64,000 nt of DNA. Source: Clostridium algifaecis (GTDB lineage Bacteria; Bacillota; Clostridia; Clostridiales; Clostridiaceae). Numbering within the stretch: the stretch's first letter is position 1; every line of letters begins with the position of its first letter. The position numbers and the translations under genes are program-made. Location: positions 1 through 64,000 of the forward strand of contig NZ_JAGGLM010000010.1 in NCBI RefSeq assembly GCF_017874415.1. Direction: 5' to 3'. Shown here piece by piece: positions 33,293 through 44,315 of the stretch. The notes beneath the pieces were generated by a model. The model was not told the DNA's origin, did not search any database, and saw only the letters and a list, made by a program, of their open reading frames with translations.

Positions 33293-34000
33293 TTATTTTA
33301 TCTGTTTATAATATTCATTAATGGATTTTGCTAAAGATTTTGATATTTTACATTGGTAATCATCTGATTGCAATTTTTCTTTTTCATCATAATTTGATAA
33401 AAATCCACATTCAACTATAACTGAAGGCATATCATCATTTTCTCTAAGTATTTTATATAGATTAAAAGCTGCTTTTTCATGTCTTTTATTACTGGTATCC
33501 AAATCATTTATCAAATTATCCTGTAAGATTTTCGCAAGTTTTTTGCTTTCTTTATTTTTTGAATACCATACCTGGGCTCCATAATATTTAGATTGTGGAA
33601 ACATATTAAGATGTATACTTATAAACAAATTGCACTTAGTATCTTCTTTCATTTTAACTCTGTTACTTAAATCCTCTATCTTTTTCTTTCTTATTCTTCC
33701 ACCTTCTGTATATAGCCCCTTGTCACATTCCCTAGTCATTAAAACTGTATATCCATCTTTTTTTAATTCATCTCTAAGCTTGCTACTTATTTTCAAATTT
33801 ATATTTTTCTCTGAAATGCCATCTTTTGTCTCTGCTCCACCATCCATTCCTCCGTGCCCTGGATCAATGAGTATTATAAATTTGTTTTTACTATTGATAT
33901 CATTCGAATTAGAAGCAGAATATACTGTATTTTGGAACAGTACAGTAAGCATTATTGAAATTATTAAAATTGAAACTACTCTTATATTAACCTTTTTCAT
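33293..34000 (-). CDS. cwlD: N-acetylmuramoyl-L-alanine amidase CwlD
   Basis: 235-aa exported Amidase_3 enzyme that trims peptide stems, needed to make muramic lactam in spore cortex. The signal or anchor segment is IRVVSILIISIMLTVLF (residues 6-22). Zinc ligands and catalytic Glu are visible in DPGHGGMDGG (near 46), SEKNINLKIS (Glu near 65), FISIHLNMF (near 125) and VIVECGFLSN (Glu near 196). It follows rpsI as in many clostridia but is separated from it by a terminator. Confidence 0.9.
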   Translation of the reverse strand: MKKVNIRVVSILIISIMLTVLFQNTVYSASNSNDINSKNKFIILIDPGHGGMDGGAETKDGISEKNINLKISSKLRDELKKDGYTVLMTRECDKGLYTEGGRIRKKKIEDLSNRVKMKEDTKCNLFISIHLNMFPQSKYYGAQVWYSKNKESKKLAKILQDNLINDLDTSNKRHEKAAFNLYKILRENDDMPSVIVECGFLSNYDEKEKLQSDDYQCKISKSLAKSINEYYKQIK

Positions 34001-34078
34001 TATGGGAGTATCACTTCCTATTTTTAAAATCTAAAAACTTTACTAAATTATTTTGTCATAGATTCATAAAAATATACA

Positions 34079-34116
34079 AAAGGTAGAAAGATTTTTAAAT
34101 AAATCTTTCTACCTCT
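34079..34116 (-). terminator. rpsI terminator
   Basis: Hairpin AGGTAGAAAGATTT/AAATCTTTCTACCT with a 6-nt loop. On the minus strand it is followed by TTTTGTATATTTTT. It ends the truA-rplM-rpsI run about 70 bp past rpsI. Confidence 0.8.
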
Positions 34117-34182
34117 ATATCTAATATATCTAAATAATAATTACTTACTAAGCAAATCCCATATGTAAAAGATATTAACAAA

Positions 34183-34575
34183 CTATCTCTTTGAGAATTG
34201 TGGAGCTCTTCTTGCTTTTTTAAGACCATATTTCTTTCTTTCTTTCATTCTTGGATCTCTTGTCAAGAATCCAGCTTTCTTAAGTTCAGGTCTTAAATTG
34301 TCATCTGCTTTTAAAAGTGCTCTTGATATACCATGTCTTATAGCTCCAGCCTGACCTGTAAATCCACCACCATATACATTTACAATAACATCAAATTTAC
34401 CTTTTGTTGAAGTTAACTCTAATGGTTGATTAACTATAACCCTAAGTGTTTCTAATCCGAAATATTCTTCTATATCTCTTTTATTTATTGTTACTTTACC
34501 TTCTCCAGGTACAAGTCTAACCCTAGCTACTGATTTTTTTCTTCTTCCTGTTCCAAAATATTGAACTTTAGCCAT
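34183..34575 (-). CDS. rpsI: Ribosomal protein S9
   Basis: 130-aa small-subunit protein. It has the [17 protein letters not shown] start block and the conserved C-terminal tail ending APQFSKR, whose Lys-Arg end reaches the P-site tRNA. AAGGAGG precedes the ATG. It is cotranscribed with rplM, 25 bp apart. Confidence 0.98.
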   Translation of the reverse strand: MAKVQYFGTGRRKKSVARVRLVPGEGKVTINKRDIEEYFGLETLRVIVNQPLELTSTKGKFDVIVNVYGGGFTGQAGAIRHGISRALLKADDNLRPELKKAGFLTRDPRMKERKKYGLKKARRAPQFSKR

Positions 34576-34600
34576 TTTTTATCCTCCTTCCAACTTCCAA

Positions 34601-35035
34601 TTAATATCTTAACTCTAATACTTCTGGTTTCTGAGCTTCATGATTATGCTCTGAACCTTTGTATACTCTCAACTTTTTAAACATCTGTCTTCCTAATACT
34701 CCTTTTGGAAGCATTCTTCTAACAGCTTCTCCAAATACAAATTCCGGTTTCTTTGCCAATGCTTCTCTATATGGAGTTTCTTTTAATCCACCTGCATATA
34801 ATGAATGATGTCTTAACAATTTTTGATCTAATTTTTTACCAGTTAAAACTACCTTTTCTGCATTTATTACAATAACAAAATCTCCTGTGTCTACATGTGG
34901 TGTAAATATAGGCTTATTTTTACCTCTTAATATTGAAGCTACCTGGCTTGCTACTCTTCCTAGTGGCTTTCCAGCTGCATCAACAACATACCATTTTCTT
35001 TTTATATCTTGTGGTTTAGCGATATATGATTTCAT
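34601..35035 (-). CDS. rplM: Ribosomal protein L13
   Basis: 144-aa large-subunit assembly protein ([19 protein letters not shown] start, [14 protein letters not shown] near residue 30, [15 protein letters not shown] near 103). The frame is open further upstream, but CAAGGAGGATAACCGTG stands directly before the ATG at 35035, matching the family start. It is preceded by a leader with a GATCC hairpin. Confidence 0.98.
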   Translation of the reverse strand: MKSYIAKPQDIKRKWYVVDAAGKPLGRVASQVASILRGKNKPIFTPHVDTGDFVIVINAEKVVLTGKKLDQKLLRHHSLYAGGLKETPYREALAKKPEFVFGEAVRRMLPKGVLGRQMFKKLRVYKGSEHNHEAQKPEVLELRY

Positions 35036-35083
35036 CACGGTTATCCTCCTTGAACTTTTATGTTTATAATACGTTTCTCTATA

Positions 35084-35113
35084 TAAAGATCCGGGGCTAG
35101 TGGATCTTTTATG
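35084..35113 (-). promoter_or_regulatory. Hairpin in the rplM leader
   Basis: Stem AAAGATCC/GGATCTTT with loop ACTAGCCCC, about 50-80 nt before the L13 start. It may belong to an L13 leader, the autoregulatory RNA known in Firmicutes, but only this helix is clear to me. Confidence 0.4.
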
Positions 35114-35187
35114 CTTAGATACAAACATTTATATTATAATACAATCACCCTGGCGTGTCAATAATTTTACAGATTTAAGTCATTGTA

Positions 35188-35922
35188 TTAATAAAAAACT
35201 TTTTCCAAGCATAATCCTCTGGCTGGAGCAGGCTTTCCAGCCTTTGATCTATCTTTTGATTTTAAAATTACATTTACATACTCAGGTTCAAATTTTTCTA
35301 ATCCAACTTGAAGTATTGTACCTACCATAATTCTTACCATATTGTATAAAAAACCATTTCCTACAACACTGAATTTTATAAAGTTGTCTTCTTTAACTAC
35401 CGTAAATTCAGTTACAGTCCTTACCGATGTTTTTACTGAACTCCCATTTGACTTAAATGCTGAAAAATCATGTGTACCTATAAGAAATTTGCAAGCTTTT
35501 TTCATATTCTCAAAATTCAATTTCCTATAAAAATAATACATATAATTTCTTCCAATAGCAGGTCTATTTCCACCCGTTATAATCGTATAAGTATATTTTT
35601 TGCCTGTACTATTATACCTTGAATGAAAATTAGCATCTACTTGTTCAGATTTAATCACTACTATATCCTCTGGTAATATTCCATTCAATACCATCTTGAA
35701 ATTGTCGGGAGGTATACTGCTATCTGTAAAAAAATTACATACAAATCCTCTTGCATGAACTCCAGCATCAGTTCTACTAGCACCTATAGTTTCACATAAT
35801 TTACCTGTCGCCTTGCGTATAGCTTCTTCCAATTTTTCCTGTATAGTCATAGCATTTTTCTGTCTCTGCCAACCTGAATAATTTGTTCCATCATATTCTA
35901 TGGTAAGCTTTATATTTTTCAT
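35188..35922 (-). CDS. truA: tRNA pseudouridine(38-40) synthase
   Basis: Modifies uridines 38-40 in the tRNA anticodon stem; EC 5.4.99.12. It has YDGTNYSGWQRQ near residue 9, the catalytic Asp in GASRTDAGVHARG near 52, and VRIMVGTIL near 205. The start chosen at 35922 overlaps the ecfT stop as TAATG; an ATG at 35934 would add 4 aa. Length is 244 aa. Translational coupling to ecfT is likely. Confidence 0.95.
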   Translation of the reverse strand: MKNIKLTIEYDGTNYSGWQRQKNAMTIQEKLEEAIRKATGKLCETIGASRTDAGVHARGFVCNFFTDSSIPPDNFKMVLNGILPEDIVVIKSEQVDANFHSRYNSTGKKYTYTIITGGNRPAIGRNYMYYFYRKLNFENMKKACKFLIGTHDFSAFKSNGSSVKTSVRTVTEFTVVKEDNFIKFSVVGNGFLYNMVRIMVGTILQVGLEKFEPEYVNVILKSKDRSKAGKPAPARGLCLEKVFY

Positions 35923-36731
35923 TATGCCCACCATATTCTACTAAATACTGATATTACAACTAAAACTATAATAGATATTGAAGCAACAAAATCCCTATTT
36001 GTCAGTTTAAGCTGCTTCATTCTAGTTCTTCCATCTCCGCCTCTGTAACATCTTGCCTCCATAGCCATAGCAAGTTCATCTGCACGTCTAAAAGAACTTA
36101 TAAAAAGAGGAACCAAAATTGGTATAAGACTTTTGGCTCTATTTATCAAATTTCCAGATTCAAAGTCTGCACCTCTTGCCATTTGAGCTTTCATTATTTT
36201 ATCTGTTTCATCCATAAGTGTTGGTATAAATCTTAAAGCTATAGTCATCATCATCGCAAGTTCATGGGCCGGAACTCCTATTTTTTTCATAGGTGTTAAT
36301 AACTTTTCTATTCCGTCTGTAAGTTCTATAGGCGATGTAGTAAGTGTTAAAAGTGATGTACCAATTATTAAAAATATCAATCTTAAAACCATAAATGCAG
36401 CTAAAATTAATCCTTCTCTATAAACTGTTATGAATTTCCACTTAAATAATGGAGGATTTACCCCGCTTGTCATAAATATATTTAATGCAGCAGTTATAAG
36501 TGCCAGAATCAATATAGGTTTTAATCCTTTATAAATGTATCCAAATTTTACTTTAGATATAAGTATCGAAATAAAAGTAAATGCGACTATAAATATATAT
36601 CCCTTAAAGCTGTTTACTATAAATAAATCTATAATATAAATTATAGATATTAATATTTTAACTCGTGGATCCAATTTATGTACAAAAGAGTCTCCAGGGA
36701 TATACTGCCCTATTGTAATATCCTTAATCAT
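35922..36731 (-). CDS. ecfT: ECF transporter transmembrane protein EcfT
   Basis: 269-aa membrane coupling subunit of the energy-coupling factor module for vitamin and micronutrient uptake, shared by separate substrate-binding S components. About 5-6 transmembrane helices. The cytoplasmic coupling motifs with Ala-Arg-Gly are visible as AQMARGADF near residue 185 and AMEARCYRGG near 230. It lies 10 bp behind ecfA2. No S component is in the window. Confidence 0.93.
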   Translation of the reverse strand: MIKDITIGQYIPGDSFVHKLDPRVKILISIIYIIDLFIVNSFKGYIFIVAFTFISILISKVKFGYIYKGLKPILILALITAALNIFMTSGVNPPLFKWKFITVYREGLILAAFMVLRLIFLIIGTSLLTLTTSPIELTDGIEKLLTPMKKIGVPAHELAMMMTIALRFIPTLMDETDKIMKAQMARGADFESGNLINRAKSLIPILVPLFISSFRRADELAMAMEARCYRGGDGRTRMKQLKLTNRDFVASISIIVLVVISVFSRIWWA

Positions 36732-36741
36732 AATTAGCTTC

Positions 36742-37596
36742 CTATCCTTTATCTAATATTTTAAGTATCTCATTTTTAGCCTGCTCTACTGTAAATATAT
36801 TATCTGATATATTAAAACCATTTTTCTTTAACTCTTTTGCAAGATATGTTACCTGTGGTACTGCAAGACCCACACTTTCCAGAGTATCAGCTTCAGAAAA
36901 TACTTCTTTAGGTGTTCCATCTAATATACATTTTCCATCATCCATAACAAGTATTCTATCTGCGAGTTTTGCAACATCTTCCATGCTATGTGATACAAGT
37001 ATTATAGTCATATTATATTCTTTATGCAAATCTTTTATTTTTCCTAGAATTTCATCTCTACCTTTTGGATCAAGTCCAGCTGTAGGTTCATCTAATATAA
37101 GAACTTTAGGTTCCATCGCAACTACACCGGCTATAGCAACTCTTCTCTTTTGACCTCCACTTACTTCAAACGGAGATTTATTTTTATACTTATCATATTC
37201 AAGTCCAACCATATTCATAGCTCTTTTTACTCTTTTTTCTATATCATCATCACTTAGTCCCAAATTTTTAGGACCAAAAGCAATGTCTTTTTCAATAGTT
37301 TCCTCAAATAATTGATATTCTGGATATTGAAATACAAGTCCTACTTTTTTTCTTATAAAATTTAAGTCTGCATTTTTATCTGTTATATCAGTTCCATCTA
37401 TTATTATTTTTCCCGAATCTGGTTTTAAAAGTCCGTTAATATGCTGAATAAGTGTTGATTTTCCTGAACCAGTATGACCTATAAGTGCTACAAATTCCCC
37501 TTCATTAATTTCAATGTTTACACAATCTAATGCTTTTTTTTCAAAAGGAGAACCTTTCATATATATATGCGTTAAATTCTCTATTTTAATCGACAT
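36742..37596 (-). CDS. ecfA2: ECF transporter ATPase EcfA2
   Basis: 284-aa ABC ATPase. Walker [10 protein letters not shown] near residue 39, Q-loop [20 protein letters not shown], signature [13 protein letters not shown] near 145, Walker [14 protein letters not shown], and the switch His in VSHSMED. Pairs with EcfA1 and EcfT. Its start overlaps the ecfA1 end by 16 nt. Confidence 0.95.
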   Translation of the reverse strand: MSIKIENLTHIYMKGSPFEKKALDCVNIEINEGEFVALIGHTGSGKSTLIQHINGLLKPDSGKIIIDGTDITDKNADLNFIRKKVGLVFQYPEYQLFEETIEKDIAFGPKNLGLSDDDIEKRVKRAMNMVGLEYDKYKNKSPFEVSGGQKRRVAIAGVVAMEPKVLILDEPTAGLDPKGRDEILGKIKDLHKEYNMTIILVSHSMEDVAKLADRILVMDDGKCILDGTPKEVFSEADTLESVGLAVPQVTYLAKELKKNGFNISDNIFTVEQAKNEILKILDKG

Positions 37597-38426
37597 AATT
37601 CATTCACCATCTCATTTATAGTTAATATATCTGACTTTATATTAACTCCACTTTTTTTTAATTCATAAGCTAATTCGGTTATTTGAGGTACATCCAAGCC
37701 CAATTTTTTCATTTTTTCTACTTGACTAAATACATTTCTTGGGGTACCTTCCATAGCAATCTTCCCCTCATCTATAACAATTATCCTATCTGACTTTGCT
37801 GCTTCTTCCATATAATGTGTAATTAAAATTACAGTCATATTATAGCTATCATTTATTTCTTTTATGGTATTCATTACTTCACGTCTGCCTGAAGGATCTA
37901 ACATTGCAGTGGATTCATCAAATATTATACAATGCGGTCTCATTGCAAGGACTCCAGCTATAGCGACTCTTTGTTTTTGGCCTCCTGAAAGTAAATGAGG
38001 TGCATGCTTTCTGTATTTATACATATTTACTTTTTTTAAACAATCATCTACTCTTTCTCTTATCTCTTTAGGATCAATTCCCAAATTTTCTGGTCCAAAA
38101 GCAACATCTTCCTCTACAATCGTTGCAACAATTTGGTTATCAGGATTCTGGAACACCATACCTGCCTTGTTTCTTACATTCCATATATTTTTTTCATCTG
38201 ATGTATCTAAATTTTCCACATACATTTTTCCATTGGTAGGAACTAAAAGTGCATTCATATGCTTAGCTATAGTAGATTTTCCTGATCCATTTTTACCTAA
38301 AATAGCTAAAAATTCTCCTTTTTTAACTTGAAATGTAACATCATCTACAGCTAATTTTGAGTCATTTTCACTACTACTGTCATATTTAAAGCTTACATTT
38401 TGACAATCTATCATTTTTTCTTCCAT
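37581..38426 (-). CDS. ecfA1: ECF transporter ATPase EcfA1
   Basis: 281-aa ABC ATPase. Walker [10 protein letters not shown] near residue 45, Q-loop [20 protein letters not shown], signature [13 protein letters not shown] and Walker [14 protein letters not shown]. The catalytic position reads DES rather than DEP, a common EcfA1 variant. GAGGTG precedes the ATG. The gene follows rplQ after a terminator, the usual clostridial order. Confidence 0.95.
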   Translation of the reverse strand: MEEKMIDCQNVSFKYDSSSENDSKLAVDDVTFQVKKGEFLAILGKNGSGKSTIAKHMNALLVPTNGKMYVENLDTSDEKNIWNVRNKAGMVFQNPDNQIVATIVEEDVAFGPENLGIDPKEIRERVDDCLKKVNMYKYRKHAPHLLSGGQKQRVAIAGVLAMRPHCIIFDESTAMLDPSGRREVMNTIKEINDSYNMTVILITHYMEEAAKSDRIIVIDEGKIAMEGTPRNVFSQVEKMKKLGLDVPQITELAYELKKSGVNIKSDILTINEMVNELCRLK

Positions 38427-38533
38427 ATAAACACCTCATTATAGATAAGCATATATTAATTATATCAAAAATATGTAGAAATATTTAACATTTTGTATAT
38501 TACAAAACATTAATTAATAGTATATATGAAAAA

Positions 38534-38562
38534 TGGGGATTAAGCTAGTTTACTTAATCCCC
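38534..38562 (-). terminator. rplQ terminator
   Basis: GC-rich hairpin GGGGATTAAG/CTTAATCCCC with loop of 8 nt, followed on the minus strand by ATTTTTCATAT. It ends the long ribosomal transcript 7 bp past the rplQ stop. Confidence 0.85.
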
Positions 38563-38568
38563 TGAGTT

Positions 38569-38910
38569 TTATACTAACTCTAATACAACTAATTCAGCTC
38601 CGTCTCCTCTTCTTGGACCCATCTTATACATTCTTGTATATCCGCCGTTTCTTTCATTATACTTAGGAGCTATAGTATCAAATAATTTTTTTACAACTTC
38701 TTCTTCTGTTACAAAGGAAAGCACTTGCCTTCTAGCATGAAGATCTCCTCTTTTAGCTAACGTAATCATTTTTTCTGCTAAGTTTCTAGTTTCTTGTGCT
38801 CTTGTTGATGTAGTTTGAATTTTTTCATGTTTTAAAAAACTAGTAACAAGATTTCTAAGCATTGCTTTTCTCTGGTCAGTTGGACGACCTAACTTACGAT
38901 ATGAAGCCAT
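38569..38910 (-). CDS. rplQ: Ribosomal protein L17
   Basis: 113 aa, standard short bacterial L17: [18 protein letters not shown] near the N-terminus and [21 protein letters not shown] near the end (seen as [16 protein letters not shown]). Last gene of the alpha-operon portion, 74 bp behind rpoA. Confidence 0.98.
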   Translation of the reverse strand: MASYRKLGRPTDQRKAMLRNLVTSFLKHEKIQTTSTRAQETRNLAEKMITLAKRGDLHARRQVLSFVTEEEVVKKLFDTIAPKYNERNGGYTRMYKMGPRRGDGAELVVLELV

Positions 38911-38984
38911 CTTTATCCCTCCCTACTACTCTGTTAAAGATTAATATTGCCAATCTTATTCAGTTTACTTAGTAATTATATATT

Positions 38985-39932
38985 TTATTCTTCAGTTAAT
39001 TTCAATGATAATCCTAAAGCATCTAGTTTTTGTTCCACTTCCTCAAGGGACTTCTTGCCTAAATTTCTAACCTTCATCATATCATCCATACTTCTCTCAG
39101 TTAATTCCTGAACTGTATTTATTCCAGCTCTCTTTAAACAATTATAACTCCTGACGGAAAGATCAAGTTCCTCTATTGTCATCTCAAGAACTTTTTCTTT
39201 TTTATCTTCTTCTTTTTCTACCATTATTTCTACATTATTTGCATGGTCTGTAAGAGTCATAAATAGCTTGAAGTGTTCTATCAATATTTTAGCTGATAAG
39301 CTTACTGCCTCATCTGGCATTATAGTTCCATTAGTCCAGATTTCAAGAGACAATTTATCATAATCAGTAATTTTACCAACTCTTGTATTTTCTACATTAA
39401 AATTAACCCTTTTAATAGGTGTATATATAGAATCTACAGGAATTGTGCCTATAGGCATATCTTCAGTTTTGTTTCTAGCTTGAGAAACATATCCTCTTCC
39501 CCTGCTAACCATAATTTCCATATATAATCTAGCATCATCATCTAAAGTAGCTATATGTAACTCTGGATTTATTATTTCAACATCACCATCAGTCTTTATG
39601 TCTCCGGCTTTTACTTCTCCTTGTCCCTCAGCATCAATATATATTGTCTTAGGTTCATCACCATTCATCTTTAAAGCTAACATTTTTATGTTTAAAATTA
39701 ACTCAGCAACATCTTCTTTTACGCCACGAACAGTAGAAAATTCATGAAGTACTCCGTCAATTTTTATATGATTAGCAGCAACTCCAGGAAGTGAAGAAAG
39801 AAGTATTCTCCTAAGTGCATTTCCAAGAGTAATACCATATCCTCTTTCCAATGGTTCTACTACAAACTTCCCATAGTTACCATCTTCACTTGATTCTACA
39901 CACTCTATTTTGGGCTTTTCTATTTCTAACAT
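38985..39932 (-). CDS. rpoA: RNA polymerase alpha subunit
   Basis: 315 aa. The N-terminal assembly domain has [20 protein letters not shown] near residue 32 (shown here as [17 protein letters not shown]). An acidic/Lys linker near 235-245 leads to the C-terminal domain with [16 protein letters not shown] and [12 protein letters not shown], which contacts UP elements and activators. AAGGAGGG precedes the ATG. Confidence 0.98.
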   Translation of the reverse strand: MLEIEKPKIECVESSEDGNYGKFVVEPLERGYGITLGNALRRILLSSLPGVAANHIKIDGVLHEFSTVRGVKEDVAELILNIKMLALKMNGDEPKTIYIDAEGQGEVKAGDIKTDGDVEIINPELHIATLDDDARLYMEIMVSRGRGYVSQARNKTEDMPIGTIPVDSIYTPIKRVNFNVENTRVGKITDYDKLSLEIWTNGTIMPDEAVSLSAKILIEHFKLFMTLTDHANNVEIMVEKEEDKKEKVLEMTIEELDLSVRSYNCLKRAGINTVQELTERSMDDMMKVRNLGKKSLEEVEQKLDALGLSLKLTEE

Positions 39933-39994
39933 GAATATAACCCTCCTTCTATTTATATTATAATTTATTTTGAGGGCAACTGATTCTATATTAA

Positions 39995-40615
39995 TTACTT
40001 ACTATATAACTCTACAATTAATGTTTCATTAACTGGAACATCTATATCTTCTCTTGAAGGTTCTCTAACAACTTTTCCTTCAAAATTTTCTACATTTCCC
40101 TCTAACCAAGCTGGTAAAGTCTTAGGGTTCTCAGCAAAAGTCTTAAATTTTTCTGATGATTTGCTCTTATCTGAAATAGATATAACATCATTAACAGATA
40201 CTTGATAAGAAGGAATATCAACTTTCTTACCATTAACTAAAAAATGTCCATGAGTAACTAATTGTCTGGCTTCTGCTCTTGATTGACCATAACCTAGTTT
40301 AAATACTACATTATCAAGTCTCATTTCAAGAAGCTTTAACAAGTTTTCGCCTGTTATACCCTTTTTTCTATCTGCCCTATCATAGTATTTCCTAAATTGT
40401 CCTTCAAGTATTCCGTATATTCTTCTAGCTTTCTGCTTTTCTCTCAACTGCAAACCATAGTTAGAAATCTTCTTTCTTCCTTGACCATGCTGTCCTGGTG
40501 CATATCCTCTTCTTGAAAATGCACATTTATCTGTATAACATCTATCACCTTTAAGGAATAGTTTTAAACCTTCTCTTCTACAAAGTCTGCATACTGATCC
40601 AGTATATCTTGCCAT
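39995..40615 (-). CDS. rpsD: Ribosomal protein S4
   Basis: 206 aa, start at MARYTGSVC (40615) behind GGAGGTG; the open frame extends 17 codons further without support. It is the zinc-type S4: CRLCRREG and a second Cys pair (CYTDKCAF) lie near the N-terminus. The S4 RNA-binding block [20 protein letters not shown] is near residue 95. S4 commonly autoregulates in other Firmicutes. Confidence 0.98.
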   Translation of the reverse strand: MARYTGSVCRLCRREGLKLFLKGDRCYTDKCAFSRRGYAPGQHGQGRKKISNYGLQLREKQKARRIYGILEGQFRKYYDRADRKKGITGENLLKLLEMRLDNVVFKLGYGQSRAEARQLVTHGHFLVNGKKVDIPSYQVSVNDVISISDKSKSSEKFKTFAENPKTLPAWLEGNVENFEGKVVREPSREDIDVPVNETLIVELYSK

Positions 40616-40635
40616 TAAAATTACACCTCCTATTA

Positions 40636-41034
40636 CTAAACTCTTCTTCTTTTTGGTGGTCTGCATCCATTATGTGGTATTGGAGTTACATCTTTTATTA
40701 AAGTAACTTCCAAACCTGCAGCCTGTAAAGATCTTATTGCTGCTTCTCTTCCTGAACCAGGTCCTTTAACATAAACTTCTATGCTCTTCAATCCATGTTC
40801 CATAGCTGCTTTTGCTGAAGTTTCTGCTGCCATTTGTGCAGCAAATGGAGTGCTTTTTCTTGAACCTCTAAATCCTAATCCGCCTGCACTAGCCCAAGAC
40901 AAAGTGTTTCCAACAGCATCTGTTATAGTAACTATTGAATTATTAAAAGTTGATTTTATATGTGCACAGCCATGTTCAACATTTTTTCTTTCTTTCTTTC
41001 TTCTAGACTTTTTTACTTTTGATCCTGTTGCCAT
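40636..41034 (-). CDS. rpsK: Ribosomal protein S11
   Basis: 132-aa platform protein. Recognised by [38 protein letters not shown] and the terminal [19 protein letters not shown] precedes the ATG; 12 bp behind rpsM. Confidence 0.98.
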   Translation of the reverse strand: MATGSKVKKSRRKKERKNVEHGCAHIKSTFNNSIVTITDAVGNTLSWASAGGLGFRGSRKSTPFAAQMAAETSAKAAMEHGLKSIEVYVKGPGSGREAAIRSLQAAGLEVTLIKDVTPIPHNGCRPPKRRRV

Positions 41035-41046
41035 CTATTTACCTCC

Positions 41047-41421
41047 TTATACTATTTTCTTCTTCTTAGCCCCAACTAATTTTTTAGGACCTTTTCTAGT
41101 TCTTGCATTTGTCTTTGTCTTTTGTCCTCTAACTGGAAGACCTCTTCTATGTCTTATTCCTCTATATGAACCTATTTCTATTAATCTTTTTATATTAAGA
41201 GCAGTTTCTCTTCTTAAGTCACCCTCAACCTTTAAATTCTTTATATAATCTCTTAAAAGATTAACTTCTTCTTCTGTTAAATCTTTTACTCTTGTATCTG
41301 GATTAACTCCAGTCTTTTTAAGAATTTTTTGGGAAGTTGGTAAGCCTATACCAAATATATAAGTTAAACCTATTTCTACTCTTTTTTCTTTTGGTAGATC
41401 AACACCTGATATTCTTGCCAT
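41047..41421 (-). CDS. rpsM: Ribosomal protein S13
   Basis: 124-aa head protein contacting the P-site tRNA and bridge B1. Blocks: [44 protein letters not shown] and a basic tail. Spaced normally between rpmJ and rpsK. Confidence 0.98.
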   Translation of the reverse strand: MARISGVDLPKEKRVEIGLTYIFGIGLPTSQKILKKTGVNPDTRVKDLTEEEVNLLRDYIKNLKVEGDLRRETALNIKRLIEIGSYRGIRHRRGLPVRGQKTKTNARTRKGPKKLVGAKKKKIV

Positions 41422-41539
41422 TAATTTACACCTCCTGATTATCTAATTGATAAATATTATTTTATATAAAATTTTAAGATAAGCAAAACTGATTTGTTTT
41501 ACCGCAGCCGCACCTTAAAATAAAATATTTTTACATTTG

Positions 41540-41665
<126 letters not shown>

Positions 41666-41669
41666 TTAA

Positions 41670-41888
41670 TTACTTTGCTCTCCAGGTTATTCTTCCACGA
41701 GTTAAATCGTAGGGAGAAAGTTCTACTGTAACTTTGTCGCCTGGTAGTATTCTTATAAAATTCATTCTTAATTTGCCAGATATATGTGCTAATATTTTAT
41801 GTCCGCTTTCTAATTCTACTTCAAACATTGCATTAGGTAAAGCCTCTAAAACAGTACCCTGCATTTCTATAACATCATCTTTTGACAT
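41670..41888 (-). CDS. infA: Translation initiation factor IF-1
   Basis: 72-aa S1-like OB-fold protein that occupies the A site during initiation. Blocks: [39 protein letters not shown] and [22 protein letters not shown] precedes the ATG; the gene is 7 bp downstream of the KOW-protein gene. Confidence 0.98.
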   Translation of the reverse strand: MSKDDVIEMQGTVLEALPNAMFEVELESGHKILAHISGKLRMNFIRILPGDKVTVELSPYDLTRGRITWRAK

Positions 41889-41895
41889 AAGGTAA

Positions 41896-42177
41896 TCAAA
41901 CCTCCTTATTCTTGTCGTAAGACTGCAAAAAGCTCATTATCATGGAATTGGTAACTATACTACCTGTATTTAATAAATCTCTTATATTTTCAGCTACACA
42001 ACTTGTAAAAAATAAATGTTTAAGTCTTTTCTTTTTGGGCTTTTCTAGTGGTCTACGTTTGCCATCACTTATATATACATGATTATCATCTAAAATTCCT
42101 GTTATAATAAAAATTTTTCCTGCATCTCTTCCAACTTTAGATGAGACAACTATTCCTATACAGCTATTTAATGTCAA
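41896..42177 (-). CDS. KOW-domain RNA-binding protein (L14e-like)
   Basis: 93 aa with a KOW motif at the N-terminus ([19 protein letters not shown]...[25 protein letters not shown], of which GRDAGKIF is the KOW core). In Firmicutes this small protein lies between map and infA; its cellular role is not established. The start is TTG at 42177, with AGGAG about 11 nt ahead, directly behind the stop of the map remnant. Confidence 0.8.
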   Translation of the reverse strand: MTLNSCIGIVVSSKVGRDAGKIFIITGILDDNHVYISDGKRRPLEKPKKKRLKHLFFTSCVAENIRDLLNTGSIVTNSMIMSFLQSYDKNKEV

Positions 42178-42190
42178 ATATAATCAACTC

Positions 42191-42358
42191 CTACAAATGA
42201 TAAAATACTGCTGAATTTTTTACATATTCATCTGCAATTCTATCCAATTCAAGAGTACTTATTCCTAATCTTATAGCTTCTTTAAACTTTTTTAAAGTTT
42301 CTCCCACTAGTATACCTATATGACTTATACAATCCATTTTCATATGGATTTTTAACAT
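42191..42358 (-). pseudogene. map: Truncated methionine aminopeptidase remnant
   Basis: A 55-codon frame starts with ATG overlapping the adk stop (TGATG). Its middle, VGETLKKFKEAIRLGISTLE then LDRIADEYV, is plainly the N-terminal region of type I methionine aminopeptidase. After KNSAVFYHL it stops, where a full enzyme would continue for about 190 more residues with all five metal ligands. The first 15 codons have also drifted. It occupies the normal map position between adk and the KOW gene, so it is a decayed or deleted map. Removal of Met must depend on another gene outside the window. Confidence 0.85.
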
Positions 42359-43011
42359 CATTTACCTACAGCTCCTAAAACATTTATTACTCTTTCAAAA
42401 ACTTTATCTATTTCGCCAGTACCATCTACTTTAGAAAGTTGATTTTGTTTTTCATAGTAACCTATTAAAGGTTGAGTTTGTTTACCATATACATCCAATC
42501 TATCTTTAACTGTACTTTCAGTATCATCTTTTCTTTGGATTACGTCTGCTCCACAAGCATCACATTTACCTTTAACTTTAGTAGGATTAAATTTTATATG
42601 ATAACTTGCGCCACATGATGGACAAACTCTTCTACCTGTCATTCTTTCAAGAATTAATTCTTTTGGAACATCTATAAGTAGAGCTGTATCAATTTGTTCT
42701 CCTTTACCATTTAAAAATAAATCTAAAGCTTCTGCTTGATTTACTGTTCTTGGAAATCCATCTAGTAAAAATCCATTTTTGCAATCTTTCATGCTTAATC
42801 TATCTTTAACTATATCTATAGTTACTTCATCTGGTACTAATTTACCAGCATCTAAATAACTTTTAGCTTTTACACCAAGAGGAGTCTTTTCTGAAATATT
42901 TTTTCTGAAAATATCTCCTGTAGATATATGAGGTATAGAATATTTTTCACTAATAAATTTAGCCTGAGTCCCTTTTCCAGCTCCTGGAGGACCTAACAAA
43001 ACTATTTTCAA
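42358..43011 (-). CDS. adk: Adenylate kinase
   Basis: 217 aa; EC 2.7.4.3. P-loop [11 protein letters not shown] at residues 7-17, [13 protein letters not shown] near 84, and a LID domain with a four-Cys zinc site (CPSCG...CDACG, near 130-155). The TTG at 43011 is preferred: GGAG stands 9 nt ahead and the protein then begins [10 protein letters not shown] as in the family; ATG codons at 43020 and 43017 are closer to the GGAG than usual. Confidence 0.96.
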   Translation of the reverse strand: MKIVLLGPPGAGKGTQAKFISEKYSIPHISTGDIFRKNISEKTPLGVKAKSYLDAGKLVPDEVTIDIVKDRLSMKDCKNGFLLDGFPRTVNQAEALDLFLNGKGEQIDTALLIDVPKELILERMTGRRVCPSCGASYHIKFNPTKVKGKCDACGADVIQRKDDTESTVKDRLDVYGKQTQPLIGYYEKQNQLSKVDGTGEIDKVFERVINVLGAVGK

Positions 43012-43033
43012 TTGCATCATCTCCAAATTATTT

Positions 43034-44314
43034 TTACTTCAAAAATCCCTGATAATGACGCATTACTAATTGAGATTCTATTTGTCTTATAGTTTCAATT
43101 GCTACATTTACTATTATAAGTAACCCAGTTCCACCAAAATATATACCTTTAAAACTTGTATAAGCTTCCCCAACTATAGGAGCTATTGCTATTATACCAG
43201 CAAATCCTCCTCCTAAAATTGATACTTTTGTTAGAACTTTTTCTATATATACAGCTGTTGGCTCACCTGGTCTTATTCCTGGAATAAACCCTGAAGATTT
43301 ATTCATATTTTCAGCCATTTCTTCCGGCTTAAGAGTTACTTCTGTATAGAACCATGTAAAAAAGATTGTCAATAGAAAGTATAGTAATGCATACTCCCAA
43401 CTACTCTCTTTGAAAGGGCTAAATTTACCCGCAACTATAATTTTAGAAAATGAAGATTCCGGGAAAAATTGTCCTATTGTCATCGGAAATTGCATAACTG
43501 ATATAGCAAATATTATTCCAATAACTGCCGATCCATTTACATTAATAGGAATATTTGTTGATTGCCCTTTATACATTCTACCACCAGCAGTCTTACCTGC
43601 ATATTGAATTGGAATTCTTCTTTCAGACAAACTGGTAATTACAACTGCTACGAAAAGTATAACTATAATCGCTGCAAATCCTATTACCTCAACAAAATTA
43701 ACTATCTGTGTTTGCTGGAGTTTAAATATACTAGTTAGTGTTGATGGAAATCTTGAAACAATATTTATAAATATTATAAGAGAAACTCCATTACCTATGC
43801 CATGCTCTGTAATTTTATCTCCAAACCACATAAGGAATGTTGAAGCTGCAGTAACAGTAAGTATTATAATAAATATATTTAACTTGCTAGATGGTTCTAA
43901 AAGTGCACCTGCTTTAGCTATTATCGCATATATGCTAAAACCCTGTATTACTCCAAGAGGAACAGAGGCATATCTTGTATACTCTTGTATTTTTTTTCTT
44001 CCTTCTTCACCCTCTTTAGATAATTGTTCTAAACGAGGTATTGCTACTGTTAGAAGTTGAAATATAATAGAAGAATTAATAAAAGGTACAACTCCCATAG
44101 CAAATATACTAAATCTACTAAATGCACCTCCTGATAAGAGGTCATAAAAACCAATTAGTGATCCACCTGTAGTCAAACTAGCCAATTTTGTAGTATCAAT
44201 TCCAGGAACAGGAATAAAATTTCCCATCCTGAAAATTACAACCATAAACAATGTAAATAACAATCTTTTTCTCAATTCAGGAACTTTCCAGGCATTACGC
44301 AAGGTTGATAACAT
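43034..44314 (-). CDS. secY: Protein translocase subunit SecY
   Basis: 426-aa channel subunit with ten transmembrane helices. Recognised by [26 protein letters not shown] near the N-terminus (as [13 protein letters not shown]), [13 protein letters not shown] near residue 230, and [12 protein letters not shown] near 340. It starts 2 bp behind rplO, with GAGGTGA inside the rplO end. Confidence 0.97.
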   Translation of the reverse strand: MLSTLRNAWKVPELRKRLLFTLFMVVIFRMGNFIPVPGIDTTKLASLTTGGSLIGFYDLLSGGAFSRFSIFAMGVVPFINSSIIFQLLTVAIPRLEQLSKEGEEGRKKIQEYTRYASVPLGVIQGFSIYAIIAKAGALLEPSSKLNIFIIILTVTAASTFLMWFGDKITEHGIGNGVSLIIFINIVSRFPSTLTSIFKLQQTQIVNFVEVIGFAAIIVILFVAVVITSLSERRIPIQYAGKTAGGRMYKGQSTNIPINVNGSAVIGIIFAISVMQFPMTIGQFFPESSFSKIIVAGKFSPFKESSWEYALLYFLLTIFFTWFYTEVTLKPEEMAENMNKSSGFIPGIRPGEPTAVYIEKVLTKVSILGGGFAGIIAIAPIVGEAYTSFKGIYFGGTGLLIIVNVAIETIRQIESQLVMRHYQGFLK

Positions 44315-44315
44315 T

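Noticed and set aside
35036-35128. N-terminal extension of rplM (31 codons)
   Set aside because: A canonical AAGGAGGATAACCGTG-ATG stands at 35035 and the extension lies in the leader hairpin.
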